From contig CM041465.1 in the NCBI GenBank assembly GCA_023213395.1, positions 200,701,741-200,765,740 on the forward strand: a stretch of DNA of 64,000 bases, read 5' to 3'. Below the pieces are notes generated by a model. It saw only the letters and a list, made by a program, of their open reading frames with translations, was not told the origin of the DNA and did no database searches. A program made the translations under genes and the position numbers. This document shows positions 9,757 to 22,030 of the stretch, piece after piece (position 1 is the stretch's first letter; each line of letters opens with the position of its first letter). Source of the DNA: Cycas panzhihuaensis (taxonomy: Eukaryota > Cycadophyta).

Positions 9757-11564
9757 GCACACCTCTGGGGGGTCACTAAGTACAAGCATATTTAAGCTGA
9801 CACTACCACTATCCTAAGGGTTTAAAATCTTCAAAGGTAGGGGATAGGTCACACACAAAGGGCATCCATGCATTAGAACGTAGGTTCAGAGACTCGCAAA
9901 TAGTGCCTAAGACTTTCCCTCTTGACAGGCACTTTCTCAGGTTTGATTTAGGCAAGGGCATCCTCAGTTTATCGAGTAGCTGAAGGAAGGACTCTCCTAT
10001 CCTAATGCTAGAAGGAAGGAGAGAAAGCATCAAGGTCCTCTTCTAGGGAAGAGGGGAAGGAGAATAGGTAGGTCCTAATAGGATAGGAACCTATAGAATA
10101 AGTGAGAGAAAGGTGCGAAGGGGATTTAGTATGCGGAAACCAAATCCAAGAAACAAGATCAGTGGTGCCTTTTACTAAAGATCATCTAAAGGGGATGCCT
10201 CTAGGTTTTATACTAAAAAAGGCAAGTTGATTGACTATATTAAGGGTTTTAGGTAGTGTTTTAGTCTTGTTTAAGGAGTAAGATAGTGTGGAAATGTAAG
10301 ATATCAGTGTCAAAAGATGTAGCCCAAAAGAACACACTCTCTCTGTCTTTTCCTATCCTCTCTCTCTTTTCCTTTTGTCAATGAAAGATCAGGTTGAAGG
10401 AAGACGGTGTGAAAGGGAGAGAAAGCATATGAAAGACCTATGCAACCTTTCCTAGTGATGCATGGAAGAAGGATAATTATCAAAACCAAATTTCATTTCC
10501 CTAATCCTACCCTCATACCCATGCATGTGAATAGAATGCAATGGGAAGATGTAACAAGGAAAAGAAAAACATTTCTATGGGTTGATTACTTTTTCTCCTT
10601 TTAAGGGGAGGAATGAGAAGTGTACTTGTTCACACTACCCTTTCAATACTCATGCAAATGAGAAGAAAAGGCAAGGTCTATGCATGCTAATATGGAGTGG
10701 AAGTGCAAATGTAAATGCTCCTTTTTATTTATTTTTTATGAATGCAAGCACACAAGCAAATGATTGCAAGCTATATAGAAACGTGACTAAGTTCCTCTTA
10801 GGAAGAAAAGGGGGGAGGAGTAAGGAAGAAGGGAGAGGAAAAGGATTGGAAAGGGTGCACTAGGAAATGAGCTAGTCAATGGAGTGCCTTTCTTTTCCTT
10901 CTTCATCTTCCTTTCACTCATCACCTTACGCTACAAGTCACAGTTGGCATTGTGGATCAAATCGTAGGTGGGGCTTCCTTACCTTCCTTGGAGTGTATTG
11001 TGAAAGAGTAAAGAACTTGAAGGAAATTTTTAAAGAAAATAAATGGAAATGAAGCCAATGTACCTTCTAATTCACAACATGATCTTACTTGCTTAAGATG
11101 GGTGGAGCTTCTGTGTGAGTAAACCCTTTCAATAACAAGCAAAAGTGTGCATGTGCATGTATATATAGATGTGTATGTATATGCTTGCTAAAATAAAGTT
11201 CAAACTTGCTTAATATTTTGGATGAAGGAAATAATATGTGTTACAACTTTCCTTATATGCCAAAATGTTTCCAAGAACTTCTAAGGGAAACAAAGGGGGG
11301 TTTGAAGGTAAGGGAAATAAGAGAGCCTAAGAATGGCAAGATCCCTCAACTAGGCTACCTCCTATGTGCTCAGGTACTCCAAGAATAAGTTGAGAGAGGA
11401 TTCAAAGCTCCAAGCAAAAAAAAAATAAAGACAACTTATAGAAAGTACAAGAAGTTACAAAAAGCTATAAAAAGCATAAATGTTACAAAAGTTATAGTGC
11501 TGTAAGTTGTGTAAAATATGTAAGAAAAAGTGTAGATCCCATAAAAGACAAAGCATATGAGGAA

Positions 11565-12041
11565 ATTTTCTACCAACTAGTATGTAGGAAGGTTGATTGC
11601 AAGTGTTGCAAAGGCTACAAATGCTACAATCAATACAGGCCCTCACCTAAGGGGTCTCTTGGTGTGTAGGATGGATACAGAGTAGGAAACTAAGAGAGGT
11701 AGGGGCTGCCCTAGAGGATATGGTTGTAGGAGTCAAAACTCTAGCCATGAACTCCTCTTCTCCCTCCTAAAAGAGTCCCATAATCCACCTAGATATACCA
11801 AACATTTTCTACCAAATAGTATGTAGTAAGGTTGATTGCAAGCGTTGCAAGAGCTACAAATGCTACAATCAATATAGGCCCTCACCCAAGGGGTTTCTTG
11901 GTGTGTAGGATGGATACAGAGTAGGAAACTAAGAGAGGTAGGGGGCTACCTTAGAGGATATGGCTATAGGAGTCAAAACTCTAGCCATTAACTCCTCTTC
12001 TCCCTCTCAAGAGAGTCCCATAATCCACCTAGCTATACCAA
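11565..12041. repeat. 239-bp tandem duplication within the G1 LTR
   Basis: Two adjacent copies (about 11565-11803 and 11804-12041), both starting TTTTCTACCAA. They share blocks such as GCTACAAATGCTACAATCAA and GGATGGATACAGAGTAGGAA. They differ by scattered substitutions, so the duplication is not recent. Confidence 0.9.
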
Positions 12042-12400
12042 AAGAATGCCCAAGGGATGTGGAGGTGTAAACAAGGGAGTAAGGAAGGGTTTGTCTTCTC
12101 TTGGACACCGAAAAGAGATGAAACATATACCAAATTTTCAAAAAATAGAGATATTGAACAAGACACACTTACTAAGGAAAGGAACAATAGGAAATAAACC
12201 TATTTATAGCCATAGAACTAAAGTAAAATGGATGTTACCTCATATACAAATGAAAAGGGATAAGAATCTTACTTACTAAATGAAGAAGCGCTCCTTTTGG
12301 AGGCTAGAAGGAGACTCAGAACCTTGAAAATCTTGTTGTTGCTTATGGAGTGAGCACCATAGAGGGAGATCTATTGGAGGGGGCCTAGTTTAGGCCTACG

Positions 12401-12407
12401 TTTTATA
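12401..12407 (-). promoter_or_regulatory. TATA box in the G1 LTR
   Basis: TATAAAA on the minus strand, preceded by C. A homologous CTATAAAA occurs in the G2 LTR at 51362-51368, at a similar relative position. Transcription would start about 30 bases to the left (inference). Confidence 0.5.
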
Positions 12408-12666
12408 GTTTTGCCCTTATAGAAGAAGAGAATAGAAGGAAAGATTAGAAGTACAAGTAGGAGGCATTTTTTTTCTTTCATATAATAGCTAAGAGAGGTA
12501 AAATGAACTCAAATTTGGATTTTTATGTCCAAATTAGGGTTCTCGAGTGATTAGGATTCACTTTGGGTGGGAAACAATGGTTTGACATGTGTTAATTTCA
12601 CAATAAATATGAAAATGGTTGTTGCTAGGTCGCAGAAGCTAATAGACAGACGCCAAGTGGAAAACG

Positions 12667-12680
12667 TTGTGGTACCACAA
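12667..12680. promoter_or_regulatory. Palindromic GGTACC element in the G1 LTR U3
   Basis: TTGTGGTACCACAA is a perfect 14-bp palindrome, followed 14 bases later by a second GTGGTACCA. A perfect 12-bp palindrome GGACCATGGTCC lies at 13022-13033. They sit upstream of the TATA box in element orientation, where enhancer-like sites would be expected. Function is not known. Confidence 0.35.
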
Positions 12681-13243
12681 AGTTTAGTGTGGTACCATGA
12701 ATATTGTCACGGTGTGAACAAAATATAAAGAAAAATAAAAAGAAGGCTTAGGGGACCCCTAAAAGAAGGGTCCTAAGGTACAAAAGAGAGATATTCTAGA
12801 CTGGTAAGGCCTTTAGAGGACCTCTAGGTAGTGGTGGGGCCTCCCAAATATGTAAAAGGGTGCATAAGAGGCCCCAACAAAGGGGTGTAAGGTGCATACA
12901 AAGGAGATCATGCCAAAATGATGTGTTAAGAATCACATACAAGGATAATAATGAGTAAAAGATGGGCTATAAGGGCCCAAGAGTACTAAGGAGGTGTCAT
13001 GAGGGGTTGCGTGGTGCCATGGGACCATGGTCCTGAGTCATCATAGACTAGATCATAGTCACAGGCATAAAATGGGTAGGCAAACTAGGCATCTCAACCA
13101 TGTATGCAATAGTATCATACAAAATGCAATCATTAAGCATCTCATCACATCTTGGAGTAAATGAGGAGTAAGAGTAGAGATGTATACCTATGCCTACCTA
13201 CGAGGTGCTATCCATATCCATTCTTAGTAGTTGGGAAATAACA

Positions 13244-13560
13244 ACACTTCAAATAGTTGGTATATAATGTTGGCATGCTCTTGGTATTTGTAACAGCATT
13301 GAGCATATATATAGGTATCTTGAAATAGCTTCAGCCAATATAAGCCCATGTGTAATATCCTTTAGCCCATGGACTGGCCTCTACAAATTCCATCATGGAA
13401 TTCATGGAGGATTTGGTTAGTTTCCTTTGGATTGGCACAGTAGAGGAGAATGCCATCGAATGATCTCTTATATAATACATCCTCTATTAGGAAGTATTAC
13501 TAGGCTAACACCCTCATATGTAGCCTAACTTTCTCACTAGCATTTGTAGGGTAATTTTGG
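13244..13560 (-). pseudogene. G2 integrase N-terminal (HHCC-like) segment
   Basis: The minus strand at about 13260-13450 reads FHDGICRGQSM, then ILHMGLYWLKLFQDTYICSM. This matches the gypsy integrase zinc-binding region (family form H-D-x-x-x-G-G-H ... GYYW ... C-x-x-C). The matching part in G3 is 26700-26830. It ends abruptly at 13244, where the G1 LTR begins, so the catalytic core is cut off here. Confidence 0.65.
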
Positions 13561-14200
13561 TATGCTAAGTAACCAATTATATAACCATATCATTGGCTAT
13601 TAGCTAATGGATAGGTGTGGGTATGTTGAAGAGCTAAAATTGGTTTGTCGAGTAAGGAGTCATCAACTAGGATGCAAGTTACATTAAGGATTACTATGTC
13701 TGCTAGTTGCTTGGTGATAATCATACCCTTTTTTGACTTATAATTAATGATTTTAAGGTCATATTCCTAAAGGAGGATGGTCATTTACTTGTCTTTCTCA
13801 TTAAGTTAGACCAAGTCATAAGATGCCCTCATAGGCCTCACTGGACTATCACATGGGTGGTATTAACCAAAAGGTAGTGCCAAAGTTTTTTAACACTGTA
13901 CACCAATACCAAACATTCTTTTTCTACTAGGGGATAGTTTAATTCCACCACCATGAGGGTACGACTAATGAAGTAGATGGCTCTTTCAGTTCTAGAGTCA
14001 TATTCTTGGGCCAACATGGTGCCTATGGATTCACAATTGCTAAAGTGTAAAGTATAAAGGGGTAGTTGAATAATAGAGGAGCTAAGATGGGGGTCAAAAC
14101 AAGGGCCTTTTTGAGCTCTTGACAAGCCTCTTAGACTCTAGGGGACTAAACAAAAGAGGTCTCAATTAGTTAGAGGTTTTGCATTTATAATAAAGTTTGC
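13561..14200 (-). pseudogene. G2 RNase H domain and linker
   Basis: A 95-codon stretch at 13838-14125 contains AIYFISRTLMVVELNYPLVE, then CLVLVYSVKKLWHYLL, the typical gypsy RNase H core. Downstream (13561-13840) is the linker to integrase, homologous to bases 60-300 of this window in G1. Stops interrupt it outside the central block. Confidence 0.8.
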
Positions 14201-14229
14201 CAAAAAGCACCATAGAAAACCTAAGCTCC

Positions 14230-14850
14230 CTAAAAATGACTTAGTTTGACATTAGGTTTTCAAGGGTAGCATCTTAAGTATTGCCCTAACCTTATTAGGG
14301 TCAACTTGGATCCCTTCTTAAGAGATGAGGAATCCTAAAAGCTTTCCAATTGTTGCCACAAAAATACCCTTGAGTAGGTTTAAGCTGACATGATACTTGC
14401 AACACCTAGTAAAGATTGTCCTCAAGTCTATAGGGTCATCAACCTTCTTATATGAGAGGCCTATAAGATTGTCCATAAAGACCTCAAGAATCTTGTTGAT
14501 GAGGACATAGAAAATGAATTGCATGACTCTTTGGTAAGTAGCCCTAGTATTCTTTAAACTAAAAGCCATTGCTTTATAGGTGAACATACCCCAAGGATCA
14601 GTGAAGGCCATTTTGTGATGGTCTTCGTGGGAGATCTAGATTTGATTGTATCTAGAGAAGCCATCCATTAGGGACATAAATTTAAATCCTATTGTATGAT
14701 CAATAAATGATAGTAGAAAATTATCTTTAGGACATGCATTGTTAATATCCCAAAAGTCAACATAAATCCTTATAGTCTCATTTTTTTTGGGAACTAGGAT
14801 GATATTAGATACCTATTTTGGGTAGTTAATTAAAGTGATTAAGTGCACAT
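14230..14850 (-). pseudogene. G2 reverse transcriptase, active-site Asp changed
   Basis: Minus-strand translation at 14318-14611 begins TDPWGMFTYKAMAFSLKN, and the palm box reads FMDN (14468-14479). The second catalytic aspartate of the usual xxDD is therefore replaced by Asn, which alone would abolish polymerase activity. Upstream blocks (about 14650-14830) are homologous to the G1 RT, with stops. Confidence 0.82.
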
Positions 14851-14859
14851 TAAGCAGTT

Positions 14860-16220
14860 TTACCACTTCCATTTAAACCATAGTAGATAGTTTTGGATAC
14901 AAGGGTCATTATTTTTTCCTAACTAGATGAACACCTAGGATCATGATGAGGTTATGGGTGACAATATTAGGGTCAATGCCCTTCATATTAGAGTAGTCCC
15001 ATACAAATACATCACATAACTCATGGAATAAGTTGGTATATTCCTCAACTTATTGGGGTGAGCATTCCACCCTAATTTGGATGACTCTATTAGGAGCAAG
15101 GATGATGTCCTTAGTAGGCCCCACACATAGCACATTCCCTTCCTTAAAGTGAAGGGAAGCTTGGTTAATAAGAGGCTTAGGAAGAATGGTCATCCCATGT
15201 GGTTCAACTAATAGGGAGCCGATGGCTAAACACTTCCAAAAACTAAGTTTATGGTGTCCAAAAAGAAGTCTAGGTGAAGACCCTACCAGATGCACTAATA
15301 AGGCCTCATCATTATAAAAGTAATCTATCCCATAGATAACTTTGCTATGAGGAGGATCTGAATGATGCAGAGGTGCAATTGGCTAGTAGCAATTGCATAG
15401 CCAGTCAAAGTAGTGTGGTAACTCTTCAGATAAGTTAAACCCTCATGATTGGCCTTCTCATAGGTTGCATTGGATAAGGTTGGGAGGGATTTGGATCATA
15501 AATAATTAACTCATCATGGGAGGAGACCGAATTTATCTCTCCTTCATCATAATGATCCAATGACCTTGACTCTCGTTAAAGGAAGGAGGACCTTAGGCGA
15601 GTTGGTTCCCCATGTACCTGAGCAGACTAATGATGTATGGGGCATGGGAAGAGACTAAAGATGACTCCAATGGATGGTTGCGTGGTTACCTTCCCACTCC
15701 TAATAGGACTATCCTTTGGAAAGTGGATTTAACGGATGGGAAGGGATGATATCTCCCTTTTATGTCTTCGATGTGGTAGAGTCAAGATGATCAGGATGGT
15801 GGTTATATATGATTCAAGAAGCATGATGATCCAACCACACCCTAATATATGAGGACTCCCACCTTGGGGAAGGTAGAGGAGGTTATGGTTGAGGTGCCTC
15901 CATGACATAGGGATTCGAGTTAAATGGAGGAGGCATGTCAATATGAGAGGGCTCCCCTCTCAAAATGTTGAGAAGGGAGACTTGACACAGTGGACCCTCA
16001 TAATTATCTTTTGACTCTCTATCATTAAACATGGCCAGGTAACTATAGCTTCCAATACTAATAGAAAAAAATCAAACCAAATTTAGTTGAGAAGAAGGGG
16101 CTCCTTCCCCTTCTTAAGACCCTTCATTTTCAAAGAACCTTGCGATAAATGAGTCAGATAGATTATCCTACTCTTCTTCCACCCTAAAAATGGATTGACA
16201 AGATTGGTGAGATGAGTAGT
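14860..16220 (-). pseudogene. G2 protease-RT linker
   Basis: Homologous to the 1540-2361 linker of G1. The conserved tail is readable at 15050-15295 (GHHKLSFWKCL, then ASLHFKEGNVL and TKDIILAPNRVIQI). The Ser/Pro-rich remainder contains stops. No catalytic motif. Confidence 0.6.
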
Positions 16221-16229
16221 TGGGGGGGG

Positions 16230-16570
16230 TTTATGTGTAGCAACCTTAATTTACCCTTGATAGGTGAATTTAAGTTTCCTGCACCAAGAAGAATACACAT
16301 CTCTCATTTGGTCAAGCCATGGTCAACCTAACAATAGGTTGTAATCAACATTAATATCCAAAATAATGATATCAGTTTGGATAATCTTATCCTCTAGGGT
16401 TAGGGGAAGTGTTACCACCCTTAAGGGGGCCTTCTAATTTCTATCATACCCTTAGCACCTCTAAGGAACAAGCTCAAGAGATTTTATACTAGGCTTTTCA
16501 AGTATTCTTACAGGCATGGCATACACTAAAGAGCCATTGTCCATAATAATTCACTTAGAGTGAATTCAAG
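16230..16570 (-). pseudogene. G2 aspartic protease region (decayed)
   Basis: The minus strand reads MDNGSLVYAMPVRILEKP near 16490-16550, keeping a D-N-G-S core for the retropepsin D-[ST/G]-G. Later comes IIQTDIIILDINVDYNLLLG at about 16330-16390. Two or more stops fall in between. It matches the protease of G1 at 2370-2780. Confidence 0.65.
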
Positions 16571-17519
16571 TGTCTCTATCATAATTATGAATGGATAATA
16601 CTAATAGAGCTATCTATCTTTTATTGAAAGGAGATCACGTAGGACAAATAAAATGATGTTTGACCTATTAGAAGAGGACATACCTAAAAAATAGATTAGG
16701 GCATTATTACAACCTAATGCCTCTAAAAGAAGAGCCCAATGGTCGAGACAACTCTTTAGAATATCCATCATGGATATTCTAGTGGATATCATGTGGAACT
16801 CCTCTATAATGGAGAAGGTCTTCCACTTTCTCATTGGTTGAGGAAGAGCCCTTCTAAAATTGTAATGCCCTAGGCATATAGATAGAGTCTTTGAGACTAT
16901 AAGAATCTTAGTTGGAGGAGCATCTATATTAGATTATTGTTGTGAGGTAGAGGCCTCACTAGCCTCTTTTATGGCTTGAGATCATATGATAAGATATACT
17001 TGGGTGGTATCAAGTAACTTAATAACCCTCTTTCCCTTATTTTTGGGTTGAGAGAATGTAGGGCATTGAGTGTTTAGTCTTAAAGGTAGAGAAGGATCGT
17101 CTAGGGCTTTGCCCTTCATTTGATAAGATGAAGAAGGATAGATTCACCTCCTATTCTTTGCTCTCCTATTTTGTGTTGACTATTCTTGTTCCTCATGGTT
17201 GGAAAATAGGTCTTAGTGGACATGCTACTCTAAATTAGGTTTAGATGTAGCTTGAGAAGGAGGATCATGAGATGGTGCAAGCTTGAGGTATTGAGTCCAA
17301 CACTGCAAATTATCATGTGAATACTCACTATGGACCCAACACCACTTCTTCTCAAAAGGGGGTCTTATCATCTTCCCTTGGAAAGACTAAGTGCTATCAA
17401 TTGTGGATGGAACAGTTTAGGCCACTTGGTGCATAGGTTTATGTGACTCTGATGGTACTTGGTTTAGTTATAATTTTAAATCTGTAATCATCCACTCAAA
17501 GGAGAAAATAGCAAAAGTG
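16571..17519 (-). other. G2 gag-protease spacer
   Basis: Homologous in position to 2781-3753 of G1, including a pre-protease block at 16740-16810 reading FHMISTRISMMDILKSCLDH. Hydrophilic and broken by stops; no other domain seen. Confidence 0.45.
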
Positions 17520-18497
17520 AAGGAGGTCTAAGGTCTTCTCAGTTATACCAATAGGAGGCCTGGAGGCTTATTGTTGGCCCTTTTGGTCGTGTAGGGGAGG
17601 CAGTGCCTCATAACATTGTGAATGCCTAGGAATCTTCTTGAGACCTCCATGGATATTAATTAATTCTAATTCCATGTATTTAGCTATGGTAGATTCACAT
17701 ACGGGCACCCCCATTTTAAGGACCTCCATGTGTACCTGAGGGCGTAACACAGTAATAAAAGTATCTCTCTTCAACTCTTCTAGTAATGTGTGACTTGCCA
17801 TTACACCAAAAACCCATAAGTGATTTGGGAAGAGGACTCCTCGGTAAGTGAACCAACGATAGTCCAACACTCCCCCATGACGATGAGGCTACTATAGCGT
17901 ATATCACCTGTGTTATAATTCCATTGATTGGGGGTACATGGGGACCCCTACCAGGAATGGGGCTTTGTCTAAAATATGCACGAGGTTTGAACCTTGAACC
18001 TAGGCTTTAATACCACTTGTAACTTATTATTACACCAAAAGCCCACAGGTGATTAGGGAAGATGAATCCTCAACAAGTAAACCATCCATAGTCCAACACA
18101 CCGTGGCCTTGGAATAGTGAAGAAGGTTGTGGAACTATTAGATGAAGTCATGGTTGAGTTCCTCTTGACTTTGTTTAAGCAAAAGTAGGGCTCTAACCCC
18201 ATTTTCAAAAGGTCAGTCCACATCAAAATAGTTAATGAATTCATCAACTAATTATCAAAATGTAGAAATAGAGTGGGCAAGGAGATAGTATAACCATTTA
18301 AATGCATCTCCTTAAAGGGATCTAGGGAATAGTTTCATCAAGATATGGTCATAGGCCCAATAGTTGATACATGCCATGGCAAAATCCCTAACATGATCTA
18401 TTAGGTCTTGAGAAGAAATGCCCTCAAATTTGAGTACTTTGGGAGGATGAGGTAATAAACTAGTCCTTAGAGCCTCTATGGATAGGGGGCTCAATTG
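17520..18497 (-). pseudogene. G2 gag capsid-like region, truncated by the G3 insertion
   Basis: Blocks homologous to G1 gag are readable in several frames. These are VHMEVLKMGVPVCESTIAKY at about 17660-17740, DEFINYFDVD-like sequence at about 18200-18245, and LPHPPKVLKFEGISSQDLIDHVRDFAMACI at 18360-18460. A local duplication is present: a segment with GATTAGGGAAGA and GTAAACCA-type text occurs twice, near 17820 and 18050. The domain stops at 18497, where the G3 LTR begins, and resumes at 40763. Confidence 0.7.
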
Positions 18498-20804
18498 TGT
18501 TTTACCAAAACTTAGCTCTCAATTGATTTTTATTATTATTAATAAGTTTCTCACTTCATTTACTTTTGGTATGGTTAATTGAGGCTTGTTTTATATTGCA
18601 TTAGGCTATGTTTTGATAAAATATGCTATTATTCTTTGGATGATATATGTTGAATGATGATGATTATATTATTATACTTTTTTACTTACTAATGAGTGAG
18701 AACTATGGTGATAAAACCTCTCCTTTATGATCATTCTAACTCACTTTTCCTTTAAAACATTCTTTTATTTCATTCTTTTCTTTTTGGTTTTACTTTTTAA
18801 GTAGTATAGTTTTTGTTATTTTTGAGCTTGTTCTTATAGTTTTCACCCCTTTTTGGGTTGCTTTTATCATCAATTAGGTTATTTTTGTTTAAATTTTATA
18901 ATAAAAATTTAATTTTGACCTCTTTATAAGTGATTTTTACTTCCTAATTTATCATAATTTTGGTCCTACCAAAAATGTGATCGATCACATTTTATTAATG
19001 AAGTTGCATTCTTGGTTGTTAATAAAACATGATTGATAATATTTTTTACTATCATGCATGCAATTTTTTTTAATCAGCATGCCAATCTTATATGTTTCCA
19101 CCTATATTCAATGGAAACCAACTCTATTCATACCTAGAACCCTTTAAAACCCTACGGTATTCATTCATTCACATTGTGATGAGTTTGATGCTAAGATTTT
19201 CAGAGTGATTCTTCAGAAATTAAGAGATTTTGGCTCGCTATTTTAGAGATCTATCTTAGGAGAAAAGATGAAGGTAAGGGAAGAAATTTAAAATTCTATT
19301 TACTATCTTATTATTGTACGAATCTCAATTGTTGCTGCTTGTTAAGGTACTTAGTTTATTATGATTTTTTCAGCTTCAGACTTCGTATCCTTGGCAAGAT
19401 CTTATCTACTCTAGTTTCTTCTTATTTGGATACTCTTTTGATGACTTCTTATAACTAGATTTGTTCCTCTTCTTTTGTTAACTTCTAAGAAACCTTTATT
19501 TATGGTTTTCCTTAGGAAACTTAGCTGAAAGTTTAGCCCTTTGTGGGAAAGAAAGGGGTAGACTATTATGAAGAATGATCCATCTCTTCACAATAAAAAA
19601 TATCTACTGTCTCCTAATCTCCTCAATTTTCCAGGTTCCCCAAGAGATCTAATCTCATATTTTCTTCATCTTTGGCTATTGTTGGGCTTATTCTTCACAA
19701 TTTTTCTTTCTTTTTCTTGCTAGTTTTAAGGAAAAACTTGAGAAAGATTAATTATTTTAAAGGGGAATAGTAATTATGTGGCAAGAATCAGTCATTAGAA
19801 TAAACATTTTTGAAAATTATTGGTGTTATATTTCTTAAATTCATCCTTTTATACTTTTCTCTCATTTTAGAAAAGAAATTTAGGTGTTTAAATGATATAT
19901 TTTTGCTGCAATTGTCTTGAATGAGGTTTAAGGATCCCATGTTATTTTAAAACCCTATGAGTGATAGAATCTCTTTGTGATACTAGTCTATTATTTACTT
20001 GTAAGAAGATCATTTATACCTAATTGCATGTCACTTTTATGGACTGTGTATCATTCTTAGTGACTAAAAATTATTTTTCAAATCTCTCATTTTCATTTTG
20101 AGTCATTTTAAAAAAATTAAATGACATGTGAATGAGATGAAAAATTTTCTATAAACATTGCATATTATTTTATCTTTTATCAAGATGCATATAAAGTTAC
20201 ATCTCACAATAGTTAAATTTTATGCTAGTTGTACATGTTAAAAATGTGTGTTGCATTTAAAGGAGATATTTTCATCTTTCATTTTGGTGTGTTTTATTAA
20301 AAAAAAGAAAGAAAAAAGTTACATGTGTGATTAATTTTTCTTACTTGATTTAAAAAGAAGGTAGTTAGATCTTCTTGTCTCTTTATCTCTTTTTTTTATG
20401 TGCTCTCATTAGAATAAAAATAAACTAAAATCAAATAAAAAAAAAAACTTTCCATTACTTAACTCTTTTCTTTAATTTAATAAAACTCAAAAGGTTGAAA
20501 CAATAAAAGGAAATGAGTCCCTAGGAAGGACATGAGATATATTATCAACATAATCCAAACTTAAAACTCCTCTACTTGATTATGTAGGCTAGTGGATTCT
20601 AGGACCCCCCTTACATCCTAGCCTTTCGTTGCTATACTCATATCCAAATTAAATGGGACAAACAGGTGGATACTCCTTCTTAGGAGTTGACAAAGTTGGT
20701 ATTTCAATTCCCACATGCTTCTTATCTCTTGGATTAGACTTGAAATAGAGGAAACATAATGCTAGTTGAGAGGTACTTAGTCTAGGCCCAACTATAGCAT
20801 GCCA
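18498..20804 (+). repeat. G3 5' LTR
   Basis: Begins TGTTTTACCAAAAC and ends GCATGCCA. Aligned end to end with 38460-40762. AT-rich; no protein domain. Internal open frames are incidental. Confidence 0.92.
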
Positions 20805-20810
20805 TCTTTC

Positions 20811-20830
20811 TAGTAACCATAATGGGGGAT
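20811..20830 (+). other. G3 primer-binding site candidate
   Basis: TAGTAACCATAATGGGGGAT lies six bases after the LTR. It matches the G1 and G2 motif at most positions, including the ACCATA core. Confidence 0.6.
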
Positions 20831-21239
20831 TACCATTTATTTTCTTATTTAAAGTGATGGAAACCACTCATGCAAAGGTGATCATTGAGACTTCAAGGTC
20901 TCCTCCCTGATTTCTAACCATAACCCCCACACTCTCTCCATGAAGTTTCATCTTATTATGTTCATCCTTTGAAACATCATATGCATGATACCTATATTTA
21001 CCCTTTTAAAGATTCAATCTAATTATATAAAATACCCATGGACCAAGGATATCTAGAGCCCTCTCAATTCCATAGTGATGCTTCTCTTATCAATACTTCT
21101 TTTGTATAATAAGAAGTGCTTTCACTCAAGCATACCTATCTTATTATAAGCCAGTTCTTACTAGGGTCTCTACTCTTTACATGCTTGGATATTAAGATCC
21201 TTTTTAACTAGAGACTTATACTATGATATCCTCTCCACA
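20831..21239 (+). other. G3 untranslated leader
   Basis: About 400 bases after the primer site with no open frame of interest and no motif seen. The gag reading frame appears to start after this. Confidence 0.45.
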
Positions 21240-22030
21240 ACATCATTAATTTGATCCATTATGTGAGGAGTATGAGTTGATACAAATTGAGCCTTTAGTT
21301 GATCCTAATACCACTCAATCACCCTTGCCTTCCCATCCTCCTTCATTGAGGCCTTATTCTCCTCCTTTAGAGGAGGTTGAAGATCATAAGTTAGTTAATT
21401 TTCAATCTCTTCCTTCACCTTCTAAGTTATAAGTTTGGACCCATTCTCCATATGTGGTACCTTCTACACATGAGGGAACCTCCACCACACCCATCCAAGA
21501 TAACCCTAGTCTTTCTCATGTCCCTATCTCTCATCAAATGGTTTTGCCTTCTTTAACCCCACAACCTATCTATTCTTATCCCATTAGAGTAGCTTCTTCT
21601 CAGCTTGTCACATCCTTAACTTAATTACCTCCCTATATTTCCCATAGACCCATATCCTAGGGTATTAGACTTCACACTTCTTCTCCTAGGGTATCTAATA
21701 TAGTCTCCTCTTCTCAACCTATTCCTCATACTTATTTTATTTATCCTCATCCTTTAATTAGATAATCTCAATCTTTGGGATTTACTAACCCTACTTCTTC
21801 ATATCATGTTCCTAGACTTGTCCCTCAGTAGATGCCTTTTCCTTCATTCAATTTTGTTCTTCCCTAATACTTTATGTCTCAAACTAATTATGTGGTTAAT
21901 CTTGTAACATGGTTTAATCCTTCATCTTCTCTTCTAGCTTATTCTTTCCTTCAATAACAACAACCTATTCCTTCTACTACCCCACACCCATCATCCTTAC
22001 CTTAACACTCTACCACACTAAGGCTAAGGA
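21240..22030 (+). pseudogene. G3 Pro/Ser-rich gag N-terminal region
   Basis: The plus strand encodes a Pro, Ser, Tyr and Thr-rich stretch (for example HVPISHQMVLPSLTPQPIY, then SSPRVSNIVSSSQPIPHTY) leading into the capsid domain. Stops are mostly TAG and TAA in place of Gln. The same composition is seen before gag in G1 and G2, so this is probably a disordered Gag N-terminus. Confidence 0.6.

Larger units (their letters stand above)
1..13243 (-). mobile_element. G1: Ty3/gypsy LTR retrotransposon, 3' end outside window
   Basis: Reading from high to low coordinates on the minus strand the order is 5' LTR (9757-13243), primer-binding site, leader, Pro-rich gag N-terminus, gag, protease, linker, RT and RNase H, which is the Ty3/gypsy order. 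Integrase and the 3' LTR would lie left of base 1. A separate 4.07-kb LTR element (5194-9261) interrupts the gag leader. The right end at 13243 abuts integrase coding sequence of the related element G2, so G1 is inserted in G2. All coding parts contain stops and shifts, so the element is dead. The 3.5-kb LTR and non-chromodomain pol suggest the Tat/Athila side of plant gypsy elements (inference). Confidence 0.85.
9757..13243 (-). repeat. G1 5' LTR (about 3.5 kb)
   Basis: The inner end is set by the primer-binding motif. The outer end is set by the minus-strand start TGTTATTTCCCAAC, which matches the outer end of the G2 LTR (about 52147), and by abrupt resumption of G2 integrase sequence at 13244. 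Shared blocks with the G2 LTR include the outermost 100 bp and a TATA box. It is longer than the G2 copy partly because of a 239-bp tandem duplication. Open frames inside (for example 10582-10863, 12046-12279) have no domain. Its partner LTR is outside the window. Confidence 0.7.
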
